The notes: a model not told the origin generated them from the sequence alone. A stretch of 64,000 bases of DNA from 13-2-20CM-66-19 sp963824395 (GCA_963824395.1 CAWGPF010000001.1:1860001-1924000), one strand, 5' to 3'. Shown: positions 35,880 to 45,115, numbered from the stretch's first letter. Translations and numbers: made by a program.

Positions 35880-36182
35880 CTTGCAAGGAAAAGCGGGCCA
35901 AACCGGCCGTCGGGAAGAGCCGCGGGCACGCAAAAACACTTTCCGGATCGGCGACATCGGCGGACCGCCGATCCTCGAGACAACATGCGTGCGCGCGCGC
36001 AAATTTCAACAGTCGCGGGAAATCAACGCCGGGGCATCTAACAGCATTTCCGGAAGCTTGTCCAATGCACGCCCGTCGAGGGGTGACTTGCGGGTGCGCG
36101 TAAGTGGCTCTGGCGGCTCAAGAATTTTCAGCGGGCGCGGGCGACGTTGCCTAAAGGCAGGTGCCGCTCCTGCCGCCCCTGC
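35880..36182. other. Non-coding region upstream of smg (no dprA)
   Basis: About 300 bp without a recognisable gene; no DprA-like Rossmann motif is seen in any frame. A strong inverted repeat GGATCGGCG/CGCCGATCC (35945-35953 with 35966-35974, 12-nt loop) sits about 70-100 nt before smg and would be in its leader transcript. ATCGGCG is also directly repeated inside the loop. A weak TTGGAC/TTAGAT promoter pair may lie near 36030-36060 on the minus strand. Confidence 0.4.
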
Positions 36183-36219
36183 AATGAAAACGCCGCAGCG
36201 CCTGAGAGCCGCTGCGGCG
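36183..36219 (-). terminator. Rho-independent terminator after the LysM gene
   Basis: A perfect 10-bp stem (CGCCGCAGCG 36191-36200 with CGCTGCGGCG 36210-36219, 9-nt loop) is followed on the minus strand by TTTT at 36190-36187. It lies about 27 bp after the LysM gene stop. The loop plus first stem bases (CTCAGGCGC on the minus strand) can also pair with GCGCCTGAG just upstream (36230-36238), so a second fold is possible. Confidence 0.85.
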
Positions 36220-36245
36220 TGGTTTCACGCTCAGGCGCGTAAGTC

Positions 36246-37487
36246 TTACGGGGTGCGCACGATGTCGCCGACCTGGATGATGTCGGTGGCACCGATGATG
36301 AGCCCATAGCTGACGCGGTCGAAGGCCCTGAACACCAGCACCGTGCCGCTGCGCTCATCCGGCAGCTGCACCTTCTTGGCCCACTGGCGGCTCTCGGCCG
36401 AGCCGATGTTGCGGCCGCCGTTGAAGATGTCCGGTATCACGTCGCCTGCCGAGTCGATGGCGAGCACCGTGCCGGGCTCCACGCCCTGGCTCTTGCCGCG
36501 GTTCATGACGACCACCTGGTAGAGGCCGACGAGGTCGGTGCCGCCCACCACGTCCAGGATCGTGCCGTGCACGTTGCCCGCGGGCGCGTGCGGGATGAAG
36601 GTCACCGGGGTCTCGGTATTCTCGGCCGCGAGCAGCCGGTCACCCCGCAGCGTCTCGCGCGCGGAGTCGATCAGCAGCGCCTTGGTCGGCTCACCGGGGC
36701 GCTGCACCAGTGCGGTCGCGGTATAGATGGCCTCGTAGCCGAGCACCTTGTGGTCGTCCGGGTCGCGCAGCTCGGTGGCCACGTGCACCACCGAGTAGCG
36801 GGCGTTCTCGGTCGCGGTGAGGTTGCGGATGTAGACCTCGTTGTTGGAGCCGCCGGCGACGTGCAGGTCGCGGAAGCCGAGCACGTAGGGGGCGCTTTTG
36901 ACCTCCTCGGTGCTCATCACCGTCGGGCGCGACAGGAAGGCGGCGATGGAGGCGTACGGGATGGTCGGGATGGCTGAGTCCAGCGGGCTCGTGCGCAGGC
37001 GCGGATCCAGGCGCACGGTGCCGGCCTGCTCGACGCGCACGTGCGGGCTGCCATCGGCGCCATAAGCGAGCGCCAGCTGGTCCCCGGGATAGATAAGGTG
37101 CGGGTTCGGGATCTGCGGATTGATGATCCACACTTCAGGCCACAGCCACGGGTCCTTCAGGTACATCGAGGCGATACCCCACAGGGTGTCGCCGCGCTTG
37201 ACCGTGTAGTGCATCGGGGCCGTGGGGTTCAGCACCGCTCGCGTGCTGCCCGGGGCGGCGCTCGCCTGGGGTGCGGGCGCATTGCCGGCGGCGATGGCAG
37301 CCTCGGTGGCCGTCATCTCGGGCGCGGCCGGGGTGGCCATGGCGCCCGTCGCAGGAGCGCTCGCCACGACCGGTGCCGGTGCCGCCTCGGCGTCGTGGTG
37401 ACGCATGTGCGAACACCCGGCAACGCCCAGGGACACGGTGAGCAGGCCCGCGATCACGCGAGCCCCAAGTACTTGATTTGAGACCAT
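36246..37487 (-). CDS. LysM-domain lipoprotein
   Basis: This 413-residue protein has a signal peptide with lipobox (LGVAGCSHM, Cys25) and an Ala/Pro-rich linker. One LysM domain lies at ~93-140 (YTVKRGDTLWGIAS, then WPEVWIINPQIPNPHLIYPG). A long C-terminal region of unknown fold follows. AGGAGTGGAGG precedes the ATG. LysM binds peptidoglycan, so this is likely an envelope lipoprotein. In related genomes it sits between dprA and def, and here it is divergent from def by 148 bp. Confidence 0.9.
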   Translation of the reverse strand: MVSNQVLGARVIAGLLTVSLGVAGCSHMRHHDAEAAPAPVVASAPATGAMATPAAPEMTATEAAIAAGNAPAPQASAAPGSTRAVLNPTAPMHYTVKRGDTLWGIASMYLKDPWLWPEVWIINPQIPNPHLIYPGDQLALAYGADGSPHVRVEQAGTVRLDPRLRTSPLDSAIPTIPYASIAAFLSRPTVMSTEEVKSAPYVLGFRDLHVAGGSNNEVYIRNLTATENARYSVVHVATELRDPDDHKVLGYEAIYTATALVQRPGEPTKALLIDSARETLRGDRLLAAENTETPVTFIPHAPAGNVHGTILDVVGGTDLVGLYQVVVMNRGKSQGVEPGTVLAIDSAGDVIPDIFNGGRNIGSAESRQWAKKVQLPDERSGTVLVFRAFDRVSYGLIIGATDIIQVGDIVRTP

Positions 37488-37635
37488 CCTCCACTCCTAC
37501 ATTGCGCGAGGTGGACCACTTAACCTGCGCCGCAATTCTAGTTCGTTATACTGGCATGGCGGCCCGCGGCATACGAATTAATGTCAACTTTGTGCGCTGG
37601 ATCACGGGTGGCGCCGCCCCTATATAGACACCGCC

Positions 37636-38181
37636 ATGGCCTTACGAACCATCCTCGAATTCCCCGACCCCCGGCTGCGCATCCGCGCCCAGCCGGTGAC
37701 CCGCTTTGACGCCGAGCTCGCCGAGCTGATCCGGGACATGCTCGAGACCATGTACAAGGCGCCCGGCATCGGGCTCGCCGCGACCCAGGTCGACGTGCAC
37801 CAGCGCGTCATCGTCATCGACATCTCCGAGGCGCACGATGACCCCCTGGTGCTCATCAACCCGCAGATCCTGGTGCGCGAGGGCGAGGCGAAGACCGAGG
37901 AGGGGTGCCTCTCGGTCCCCAACATCTTCGATGAGATCAAGCGCGCCGCGAAGATCCGCCTGCGCTCGCACGATGCCAACGGGGTAGTGAGCGAGCGCGA
38001 CTACGAGGACATCCTCGCGGTGTGCATCCAGCACGAGATGGACCATCTCGAGGGGAAGCTGTTCGTCGATTACCTCTCGGACCTCAAGCGCGAGCGCATC
38101 CGCAAGAAGCTCGACAAGGAACGCAAGGAGCGCGCCGCGCAGGTGGGCTCGGCCGCAGGCGGCGCGCGGCGCGCGTACTGA
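37636..38181 (+). CDS. def: Peptide deformylase
   Basis: This 181-residue protein has all three deformylase motifs: GIGLAATQ, EEGCLSVP (metal Cys) and CIQHEMDHLEG (two metal His and the catalytic Glu). It removes the formyl group from nascent proteins. It is the first gene of the rightward def-fmt-rsmB-DUF4390-ntrYX run, so its promoter lies in the 148-bp gap shared with the LysM gene. The C-terminus is basic. Confidence 0.97.
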   Translation: MALRTILEFPDPRLRIRAQPVTRFDAELAELIRDMLETMYKAPGIGLAATQVDVHQRVIVIDISEAHDDPLVLINPQILVREGEAKTEEGCLSVPNIFDEIKRAAKIRLRSHDANGVVSERDYEDILAVCIQHEMDHLEGKLFVDYLSDLKRERIRKKLDKERKERAAQVGSAAGGARRAY

Positions 38182-38183
38182 CA

Positions 38184-39134
38184 TTGCGCGTCGCCTTCGC
38201 CGGCACGCCTGACTTCGCGCTGCCCGCGCTCGCGCACCTCGCCGCCCGCCACGAGATCGTCGGGGTTCTCACCCAGCCGGACCGCCCGCAGGGCCGCGGT
38301 CGCAGGCCGGGCATGAGCGCGGTGAAGCAGGCAGCGCTCGCGCGCGGCCTGCGCGTCGCCCAGCCGCCCACCCTGAAAAGCACCGCCGGCCGCGCACCGC
38401 TCGCCGGGTGGGCGCCCGATGTCCTGGTGGTCGTCGCCTACGGCCTGATCCTGCCGCAGGAGGCGCTCGGTCTTCCGCGCCACGGCTGTCTGAACATCCA
38501 CGCGTCGCTCCTGCCGCGCTGGCGCGGGGCCGCGCCCATCCAACGCGCGCTGCTGGCCGGGGACTTGCACACGGGCGTCACCATCATGCGCATGAACGAG
38601 GGCCTGGACACCGGTCCCATGCTGCTGCGGGAGGAGTTCCCCATCACCGAGGATGCCACCGGCGGCTCGCTGCACGATGGGCTGGCGGCGCTCGGCGCGA
38701 CCCTCATCGTCGAGGCGCTGGACGCGCTCGCGCGCGGCACGCTCGCGGCGCAGCCGCAGCCGGATGAGGGCGTGACTTATGCCCCGAAGATCGACAAGGC
38801 GGAAGCGCGCATCGACTGGGGCGAGGACGCCGCAGCGATCTGCCGCAGAGTGCGGGCCTTCAATCCCTGGCCCGTAGCCGAGACGTTCTTCGGCGGGCAG
38901 CAGTTGCGCATCCACGGCGCCCGCGCCCTGGAGGTAGAAGACACGAACACGCCTGAAAGCGGCGGTAAAAATCCTGAAAATGGCGCGATCATCGCCGTAC
39001 AGGACGATTATTTCGCCGTCCGCTGCGGTCGTGGCGCGCTCGCTGTGACGCAGGTGCAGCTGCCGGGGCGGCGCAGCATCGCGGCGCGCGACTTCTCCCA
39101 CAGCCATCCCCTGCTGGGGGAGCGCCTTGGTTAG
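38184..39134 (+). CDS. fmt: Methionyl-tRNA formyltransferase
   Basis: This 316-residue protein starts at TTG 38184 (LRVAFAGTPDFALP), 2 nt after the def stop. No ATG or Shine-Dalgarno is available there, so it is probably coupled to def. It has the formyl-donor site HASLLPRWRGAAPIQRA and the tetrahydrofolate-site Asp in ITEDATGGSLHDGL. The C-terminal OB-like domain is present. It formylates initiator Met-tRNA, the substrate later reversed by Def. Confidence 0.95.
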   Translation: MRVAFAGTPDFALPALAHLAARHEIVGVLTQPDRPQGRGRRPGMSAVKQAALARGLRVAQPPTLKSTAGRAPLAGWAPDVLVVVAYGLILPQEALGLPRHGCLNIHASLLPRWRGAAPIQRALLAGDLHTGVTIMRMNEGLDTGPMLLREEFPITEDATGGSLHDGLAALGATLIVEALDALARGTLAAQPQPDEGVTYAPKIDKAEARIDWGEDAAAICRRVRAFNPWPVAETFFGGQQLRIHGARALEVEDTNTPESGGKNPENGAIIAVQDDYFAVRCGRGALAVTQVQLPGRRSIAARDFSHSHPLLGERLG

Positions 39135-40476
39135 GACCCCCTGGGCCCCGGGAGCCCCGGCGCTGGCGGGCGCGGCGCGGGCGGTCGACGCGGTCCTCTC
39201 GCGCGGCGAGTCGGCGGACGTGGCGCTGCTGGCGGCGGAAGCGGCGTCCGAGCGCGCGGCGATCCGCGCCATCGCGCTCGGCACGCTGCGCTGGTACCTG
39301 CGCCTGGCGCCTGCCGTCGCCGCCCTGCTGGCGCGCCCGCGCGGCATCGAGCCGCCGGTGCATGCGCTCCTGGTCTGCGCGGCGCACCAGATCGAGTACT
39401 CGAGGAATGCCCCCGAGGCGAGCGTGCACGCGGCCGTGGATGCGGTGCGGCTCTTGGGCAAGGCGCAGGCCGCGGGTCTCGCCAACGCGGTGCTGCGGCG
39501 CTTCGTGGCCGAGCGCCGCGCACTCTTCGAGCGCCTCGAGGCGGATCCGATCGTGCGCACCGCCCACCCCGGGTGGCTGATCGGGCGCCTGCAGACCGCA
39601 TGGCCTGCTCAGGCCGAGCGCATGCTGGCCGCCGACAACGAGCACCCGCCGATGACCCTGCGGGTCGACTTGTCGCGCACTACCGCCGGGGCGTATCGCG
39701 CGCGCCTCGCTGAAGCCTCCATTGAATCCCAAGAGATACAGTGGCTGCCATCGGCGGTCGTTCTGGATCACCCACGAGCCATCAGTGAGCTTCCGGGTTT
39801 CGCAGAAGGGCTCGTTTCCGTGCAGGACGCCGGCGCCCAGCTCGCCGCAGGCCTGCTGCGGCTCAGCCCCGGGCAGCGGGTGCTGGATGCCTGCGCCGCC
39901 CCGGGCGGCAAGACCGGCGGGATCCTCGAGGCGGCCGCGGCCGCCGGCGGCGCCGTGCACCTCACGGCCGTGGACGTCAGCGCCGAGCGCGTCGCCCTGA
40001 TCGAGGACAACCTGCGTCGCCTCGGCCGGGAGGCCGAACTCAAGGTCGGGGATCTCACGGCTCCCGAGTCCTTCACGGACGGGCCGCCGTTCGATCGCAT
40101 CCTGGTGGACGCCCCATGCTCCTCCACGGGCGTCATCCGCCGGCACCCGGACATCCGGCTGCTGCGGCGCAGCAGCGACATCGACCCCTTCGCCCGCCTC
40201 CAGCTGTCGATCCTGCGGGGCGCCGTGCGACTCCTGGGTCCGGGCGGACGACTCGTGTATGCGACCTGCTCGGTGCTGCCCGAGGAGAACGAAGAAGTGG
40301 TCGCCAGGCTCCTAAAGGAGGAGCCTGAGCTCGTCGTGGCCGCAATGCCACGGGGCGCGGCGCTCGCCCCGGGCGCACTCGAGCGCCCCATCGGCACGCA
40401 ACTATGGCCCGGAGCAGAGGCGGGGACGGATGGCTTCTATTATGCTTGTCTCGAAAAGACAACGGCCGGACCCTGA
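39127..40476 (+). CDS. rsmB: 16S rRNA (cytosine(967)-C(5))-methyltransferase
   Basis: This 449-residue protein has an N-terminal NusB-like domain (~1-145) and a C-terminal RsmB/F-type methyltransferase. The SAM motif is LDACAAPGGKTGG, the catalytic Cys is in VDAPCSSTGVIRRHPD and the second Cys in YATCSVLPEENE. The TTG start at 39127 has GGGGGAG 5 nt upstream and overlaps the fmt stop by 8 nt. It methylates C967 of 16S rRNA. Confidence 0.95.
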   Translation: MVRTPWAPGAPALAGAARAVDAVLSRGESADVALLAAEAASERAAIRAIALGTLRWYLRLAPAVAALLARPRGIEPPVHALLVCAAHQIEYSRNAPEASVHAAVDAVRLLGKAQAAGLANAVLRRFVAERRALFERLEADPIVRTAHPGWLIGRLQTAWPAQAERMLAADNEHPPMTLRVDLSRTTAGAYRARLAEASIESQEIQWLPSAVVLDHPRAISELPGFAEGLVSVQDAGAQLAAGLLRLSPGQRVLDACAAPGGKTGGILEAAAAAGGAVHLTAVDVSAERVALIEDNLRRLGREAELKVGDLTAPESFTDGPPFDRILVDAPCSSTGVIRRHPDIRLLRRSSDIDPFARLQLSILRGAVRLLGPGGRLVYATCSVLPEENEEVVARLLKEEPELVVAAMPRGAALAPGALERPIGTQLWPGAEAGTDGFYYACLEKTTAGP

Positions 40477-40533
40477 GAACCTGCCGCCGCAGGGATCCTG
40501 AGGCCACGCGGCGCTCCAACAAGGACGACTGGT

Positions 40534-41100
40534 TTGATCCGCGGCAGGCTGCTCACCTTCCTCTGTGCCATCGGACTGATGCTCGGGGGATATGCGTCCG
40601 GCAACGCCCTCGAGGGTGTCCTCGAGGTGCGTTCTGCCTACGTGAACATCGACAAGGGGGTATTCCTCCTGTACGCGCGCGTCGAGTATCCGGAAAGCCC
40701 CGCCATCCGCGACGCGCTGCGCGACGGCATCACCTTGACGTTCGATCTGGAGGCGCGCGTGGATCGTGACCGGCGCTTCTGGTTCAACGCCGCCATCGTC
40801 GACCTCACGCTGCGGCGCGAGCTCACCTACCACGCGGTGAGCGACCGCTACGTGGTGCGCGACACCAAGAGCGGCGACCAGACCACCTACGCCACGCTCG
40901 ATGAGGCCCTGAGCTACCTCGGGCACGTTGATGGCTGGCCGATCCTGGTCGAGCCGCAGCTGAACGGCGGCAACTACAACATCAGCGTGCGCGCCGGCGT
41001 GCGCCGCGGCCACCTCACCTCTTCCATGCGCGCGATCCTCTTCTGGACGGACGACTGGGCGCGCACTTCCGAGTGGTACACATGGTCACTTCCGGTCTAG
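40534..41100 (+). CDS. DUF4390 family exported protein
   Basis: This 188-residue protein has a signal peptide (~1-24) and the DUF4390 pattern (EVRSAYVNIDKGVFLLYARVEYP, quoted in parts: AYVNIDKGVFLL, then WPILVEPQL). Its function is unknown, but it regularly sits just before ntrY in gammaproteobacteria, so it may help the sensor kinase sense envelope state. The TTG start 40534 has AAGGA 8 nt upstream. Its last 19 nt overlap ntrY. Confidence 0.85.
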   Translation: MIRGRLLTFLCAIGLMLGGYASGNALEGVLEVRSAYVNIDKGVFLLYARVEYPESPAIRDALRDGITLTFDLEARVDRDRRFWFNAAIVDLTLRRELTYHAVSDRYVVRDTKSGDQTTYATLDEALSYLGHVDGWPILVEPQLNGGNYNISVRAGVRRGHLTSSMRAILFWTDDWARTSEWYTWSLPV

Positions 41101-43331
41101 CCAAGCGCGCGCCGCGCGGCCTGCGCTGGCTTGCGGCCGGCCAGGTGCTCTTGTGGAGCGCCATCGGGCTCGGGGCCTTCCTGCTGCTCGCCAAGAGCGT
41201 GCAGAACTCCGCCGAGTTCGGGCGGCTGCAGCTGTGGATCCTGCTCGTCGATGCCTGCGCGGTGGTCGCCTTAAGCGTGCTGCTGGCGCGCAAGCTGTGG
41301 CGCCTGGTGCGCGACTACCGCGCGCACGTGCCGGGCTCGCGCCTCACCGCACGCACCGTGGGGATCTTCGGCGCGCTGGTAATCGCCCCGCTGCTCATCG
41401 TGTACGTGTCCTCGCTCGAGTTCATCAACCAGGGCATCGACAGCTGGTTCAAGGTCGAGGTGAAGGAAGGCCTCAACGATGCCCTCGGCCTGTCGCGCGC
41501 CGCACTCGACCTGCGCATGCGCGAGTACTCCGATCGCACCGTGGCGCTGGCGGACCTCTTGGCCGGGACCGAGGCGGCGAGCATCCAGAAGCGCCTCGAC
41601 GCCGAACGCCGCACCAGCCAGGCGCTCGAGATCGCACTCTTCGGCGAGCACGGGCGCATCCTCGGGGCGAGCCTCGAAAACCCCTTCGAGACGCTGCCCT
41701 CGCAGCCACCGCCGGACCTGGTGCGCCAGCTCGAGCAGCGCCTGCCGTACGTGAGTCTGGAGCCCCAGAGCGGCGGCCACTACCTCATCCGTACCGGCGC
41801 GGTGCTGCCGCACACGCCCGCCGGCCACGAGCCGCGCTACGTGGTCGCGGTCTATGCGGTGCCCGAGCAGCTGGCGGCGCTTACCGAAGCGGTGCAGAAC
41901 TCCTACAACGAGTACGGCAACCTCGCCGCGATGCGCCAGCCCCTGAAGTACAGCTTCCGCCTGACGCTCACCCTCGTCGTGCTGCTGACGATGCTCGCGG
42001 CGATCTACCTCGCCATCTACTCCGCGCAGCGCCTGGTGCGCCCGGTGCAGGACCTGATCGAGGGCACGCGCGCGGTCGGCAAGGGCGACTTCGCCACGCG
42101 CCTGCCGCTGCCTTCGCGCGACGAGATGGGCTTTCTCGTGCACTCCTTCAACGACATGACCAAGCGCCTGCGGCGCGCGCGCGCCGAGGCCACGCTGAGT
42201 CAGCAGGCGGTGGAGCGCGAGCGCACCCGTCTTGCCATCATCCTGGCGCGCCTTTCGACCGGCGTGCTCGCCATCGACCGCTCCCTCACCGTACGCACCG
42301 CCAACGAGGCGGCCGGCGCCATCCTCGGCATCGACCTGTCCTCGGCGACCGGGCGCTCGCTGCCGGAGCTCGCCGCCAACAACGAGCGCCTGGGTCAGTT
42401 CGTGGCCGCGCTCGCGGTGCGTTTCGCCGCCGGGCGCGAGGAATGGCGCGAACAGCTCGACCTCGACGGCAGCAGCGGCCGGCGCACGCTCATGTGTGCC
42501 TGCACCTCGCTCCCCGGGGAGGACGCCGGCGTCGGCTTCGTCATCGTGTTCGATGACATCACGGCACTGCTGCAGGCGCAGCGCGATGCCGCCTGGGGCG
42601 AGGTGGCGCGGCGCCTCGCGCACGAGATCAAGAACCCGCTCACTCCCATCCAGCTGTCCGCCGAGCGCATGCGCCGGCGCCTGTCGGCCGGCCTGAGCGA
42701 GCAGAACGCCGACATCCTCGAGCGCGGCACGCGCACCATCGTGCAGCAGGTGGAGACCATGCAGGCCATGGTCAACGCCTTCTCCGAGTACGCGCGCGCC
42801 CCGGAGATGCACATCACGCGCTTCAGCCTGAACCAGCTGGTGGCCGAGGTCGCCGACCTGTACCGCTCGCAGGACCCGCGCACCCAGATCCGCCTGGAGC
42901 TCGATGAGGGCATCCAGGCGATCGAGGCCGACCGCGGGCGCGTGCGGCAGATCCTCAACAACCTCGTGACCAACGCGCTGGAAGCGCTTGACGGGGTTGG
43001 CTCCCCGCAGCTCGAGATCACGACGCGTCTGGAAACTGCCGGCGATGCCGAGTACGCCGCCGTGAGCGTGTGTGACAATGGCCCGGGCTTCCAGCGGGAA
43101 CTGCTGGGACGGGTGTTCGATCCCTACGTCACCAGCAAGCCGAAGGGCACTGGACTCGGGCTCGCAATCGTGAAGAAGATCATCGAAGAACACGGCGGTC
43201 GGATCGATGCCGACAACCGGCCCGAAGGCGGAGCACGCGTGCGCGTCGTGCTGCCCGTGAAGGACAGCACCCGGTCGGCGACCGGGGGTGCGCGCGAACG
43301 GCGGGAGCAGTTGCGGAGGGAACGGGCATGA
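41082..43331 (+). CDS. ntrY: Sensor histidine kinase NtrY
   Basis: This 749-residue kinase starts at ATG 41082; a GTG at 41073 is in frame. It has three N-terminal membrane helices (~16-38, ~50-68, ~90-108), a periplasmic region, another helix (~303-325), HAMP (~326-380) and PAS (~385-495). The kinase core holds H-box RRLAHEIKNPLTPIQLS, N-box QILNNLVTNALEAL, DNGPGF and GTGLGLAIV. NtrYX systems respond to nitrogen, redox or envelope signals in different species. It overlaps ntrX by 4 nt (ATGA). Confidence 0.95.
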   Translation: MVTSGLAKRAPRGLRWLAAGQVLLWSAIGLGAFLLLAKSVQNSAEFGRLQLWILLVDACAVVALSVLLARKLWRLVRDYRAHVPGSRLTARTVGIFGALVIAPLLIVYVSSLEFINQGIDSWFKVEVKEGLNDALGLSRAALDLRMREYSDRTVALADLLAGTEAASIQKRLDAERRTSQALEIALFGEHGRILGASLENPFETLPSQPPPDLVRQLEQRLPYVSLEPQSGGHYLIRTGAVLPHTPAGHEPRYVVAVYAVPEQLAALTEAVQNSYNEYGNLAAMRQPLKYSFRLTLTLVVLLTMLAAIYLAIYSAQRLVRPVQDLIEGTRAVGKGDFATRLPLPSRDEMGFLVHSFNDMTKRLRRARAEATLSQQAVERERTRLAIILARLSTGVLAIDRSLTVRTANEAAGAILGIDLSSATGRSLPELAANNERLGQFVAALAVRFAAGREEWREQLDLDGSSGRRTLMCACTSLPGEDAGVGFVIVFDDITALLQAQRDAAWGEVARRLAHEIKNPLTPIQLSAERMRRRLSAGLSEQNADILERGTRTIVQQVETMQAMVNAFSEYARAPEMHITRFSLNQLVAEVADLYRSQDPRTQIRLELDEGIQAIEADRGRVRQILNNLVTNALEALDGVGSPQLEITTRLETAGDAEYAAVSVCDNGPGFQRELLGRVFDPYVTSKPKGTGLGLAIVKKIIEEHGGRIDADNRPEGGARVRVVLPVKDSTRSATGGARERREQLRRERA

Positions 43332-44695
43332 CGGGTCCACACATATTGGTGGTTGACGATGAGGCCGACATCCGTGGCCTCCTCAAGGAAATCCTCTCCG
43401 AGGAGGGGTACGAAGTGGATGTCGCGGCCAACGCCGCCCAGGCGCGCGCCTCGCGGGCGCGCCAGGTGCCGGACCTGGTGCTGCTCGACATCTGGATGCC
43501 CGACGTCGATGGCATCACGCTCTTGCGCGAGTGGTCCGCCGGTGCCACCGACGGCTGCCCGGTGGTCATGATGTCCGGGCACTCCACGGTCGAGACCGCG
43601 GTCGAAGCCACGCGCCTCGGCGCCTTCGATTTCGTGGAGAAGCCGCTGTCTCTCGCGAAGCTGCTGCGCACCGTGGAGCGCGCGCTCGATGCCGGGCGCC
43701 GTCACCGGCAGTCGGGGAAGCTGCTCGGCGCCCCGCTCGCGGTGCCGGCCGGCAAGAGCCGCGTCATGCAGCAGCTGCGCGCCGAGCTGCAGCAGATCGC
43801 CGCCAATCCTTCCCCGGTGCTCCTCATCGGGGAGCCCGGCTCGGGCCGCGAGGCCTTTGCGCGCTACCTGCACGAGCACGGCTCGCGCGCCAGCGCGCCG
43901 TTCGTGGCGCTGGTGGCGAGCAGCCTGCGCGAGGCGGATGCGGAGGCGCGGCTGTTCGGCCGCGAGGACGCCGATGGCACCAAGGTGGCAGGCGTGCTCG
44001 AGGAGGCCGCCAACGGCACGCTCTTCATTCACGAGGTCGAGGATCTGCCCCCGAGCGCGCAGCGCCTGCTGGTGGGCGTGTTCGAGTCGGGACAGTTCCT
44101 GCGCTTAGGGGGGCGCGAGCCCATCACCTTCCGTGCACGGCTCCTGGCCTCCGCGCAGCCGGGCATCGAACAGCGCGCCGGCAGCGAAACGCTGCGGCGC
44201 GACCTTTTGGCGCACCTGAACGTGCTCATCGTGCGCGTGCCGCCGCTGCGCGACTACGCCGAGGACGTGCCGGACCTGCTGCGTCACCAGGTGGACCGCA
44301 TGGTGGACGCCGAAGGCCTGCCGTTCCGGCGCTTCAGCGTGGCGGCGCAGAACCGCCTGCGCAACTATCCCTGGCCCGACAACGTGCGCGAGCTGCGTCA
44401 CCTGGTGCATCGCCTGCTGATCCACGGCGGCACCGAGGAAATCCGCCTGGAGGAGATCGAGCGCGAGCTCGCGGTGCAGACACCGCCGGATGAACTGCTG
44501 GTGAAGCAGGACCTCCTGGCACTGCCGCTGCGCGAGGCGCGCGAGCAGTTCGAGCGCGCCTACCTGCAGCAGCAGCTGCTCTTGTGCAGCGGCAAGGTGG
44601 GACAGCTCGCCAAGCGCGTCGGCATGGAGCGCACGCACCTGTACCGCAAGCTGCGCTCCCTCGGCGTCGACTTCCGCAACGTCAGCGACGACTGA
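43328..44695 (+). CDS. ntrX: NtrX response regulator with degenerate AAA+ domain
   Basis: This 455-residue protein has an intact receiver: the acidic pair VVDDEAD, the phospho-Asp in LVLLDIWMPDVDG and the Lys of FVEKPLS. The central AAA+ domain is unusual. Walker A reads GEPGSGREAF (Lys to Arg), the GAFTGA sigma54-contact loop is missing, and Walker B reads GTLFIHEVEDLP (Asp to His). A Fis-type helix-turn-helix ends the protein (GQLAKRVGMERTHLYRKL). I infer a DNA-binding regulator that no longer activates sigma54 by ATP hydrolysis. Its neighbour ntrY is the cognate kinase. Confidence 0.93.
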   Translation: MTGPHILVVDDEADIRGLLKEILSEEGYEVDVAANAAQARASRARQVPDLVLLDIWMPDVDGITLLREWSAGATDGCPVVMMSGHSTVETAVEATRLGAFDFVEKPLSLAKLLRTVERALDAGRRHRQSGKLLGAPLAVPAGKSRVMQQLRAELQQIAANPSPVLLIGEPGSGREAFARYLHEHGSRASAPFVALVASSLREADAEARLFGREDADGTKVAGVLEEAANGTLFIHEVEDLPPSAQRLLVGVFESGQFLRLGGREPITFRARLLASAQPGIEQRAGSETLRRDLLAHLNVLIVRVPPLRDYAEDVPDLLRHQVDRMVDAEGLPFRRFSVAAQNRLRNYPWPDNVRELRHLVHRLLIHGGTEEIRLEEIERELAVQTPPDELLVKQDLLALPLREAREQFERAYLQQQLLLCSGKVGQLAKRVGMERTHLYRKLRSLGVDFRNVSDD

Positions 44696-44719
44696 AGGCT
44701 TCGAGGCGGCGCCTGGCGC

Positions 44720-45112
44720 ATGGCAGTCGGCCGCGACTACCTCGACTACGTGCTCGAGCAGCTCGCAGGACTGAGCCGCGTGCGCTCGCGGCGCATGTTC
44801 GGGGGCGTGGGCCTCTACAGCGACGACCTGTTCTTCGCCATCATCACCGATGACACCGTTTACCTGCGGGTCGACGAGGTGAGCCGCGCGCACTTCGTGG
44901 CGCGCGGCATGGGCGCCTTTCGGCCCTATGCGGATCGCCCGGAGGTCAGCATGACCTACTTCGAGGTGCCGGCGGACGTGCTGGAGGATGCCGGCACCTT
45001 CGTTGAGTGGAGCGCGCGCGCCGTGGCGGCGGCGCTGGCTGCGGCCAAAGTCAAAGCGCCCAGGGCACGCCGCGCCGCGCCCGCGCGTGCGCCACGCCGC
45101 AAGCCACGCTAG
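44720..45112 (+). CDS. TfoX N-terminal domain protein with basic tail
   Basis: This 130-residue protein has a TfoX/Sxy N-terminal domain (~1-100). Its marks are LSRVRSRRMFGGVGLYSDDLFFAI, here quoted as RSRRMFGGVGLY, and a final RPYADRPEVSMTYFEVP. The C-terminal TfoX domain is absent, as in many short family members, whose function is unclear. The last ~25 residues are rich in Ala, Arg and Pro. It follows ntrX by 24 bp and is convergent with the SPOR gene. Confidence 0.85.
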   Translation: MAVGRDYLDYVLEQLAGLSRVRSRRMFGGVGLYSDDLFFAIITDDTVYLRVDEVSRAHFVARGMGAFRPYADRPEVSMTYFEVPADVLEDAGTFVEWSARAVAAALAAAKVKAPRARRAAPARAPRRKPR

Positions 45113-45115
45113 CTG

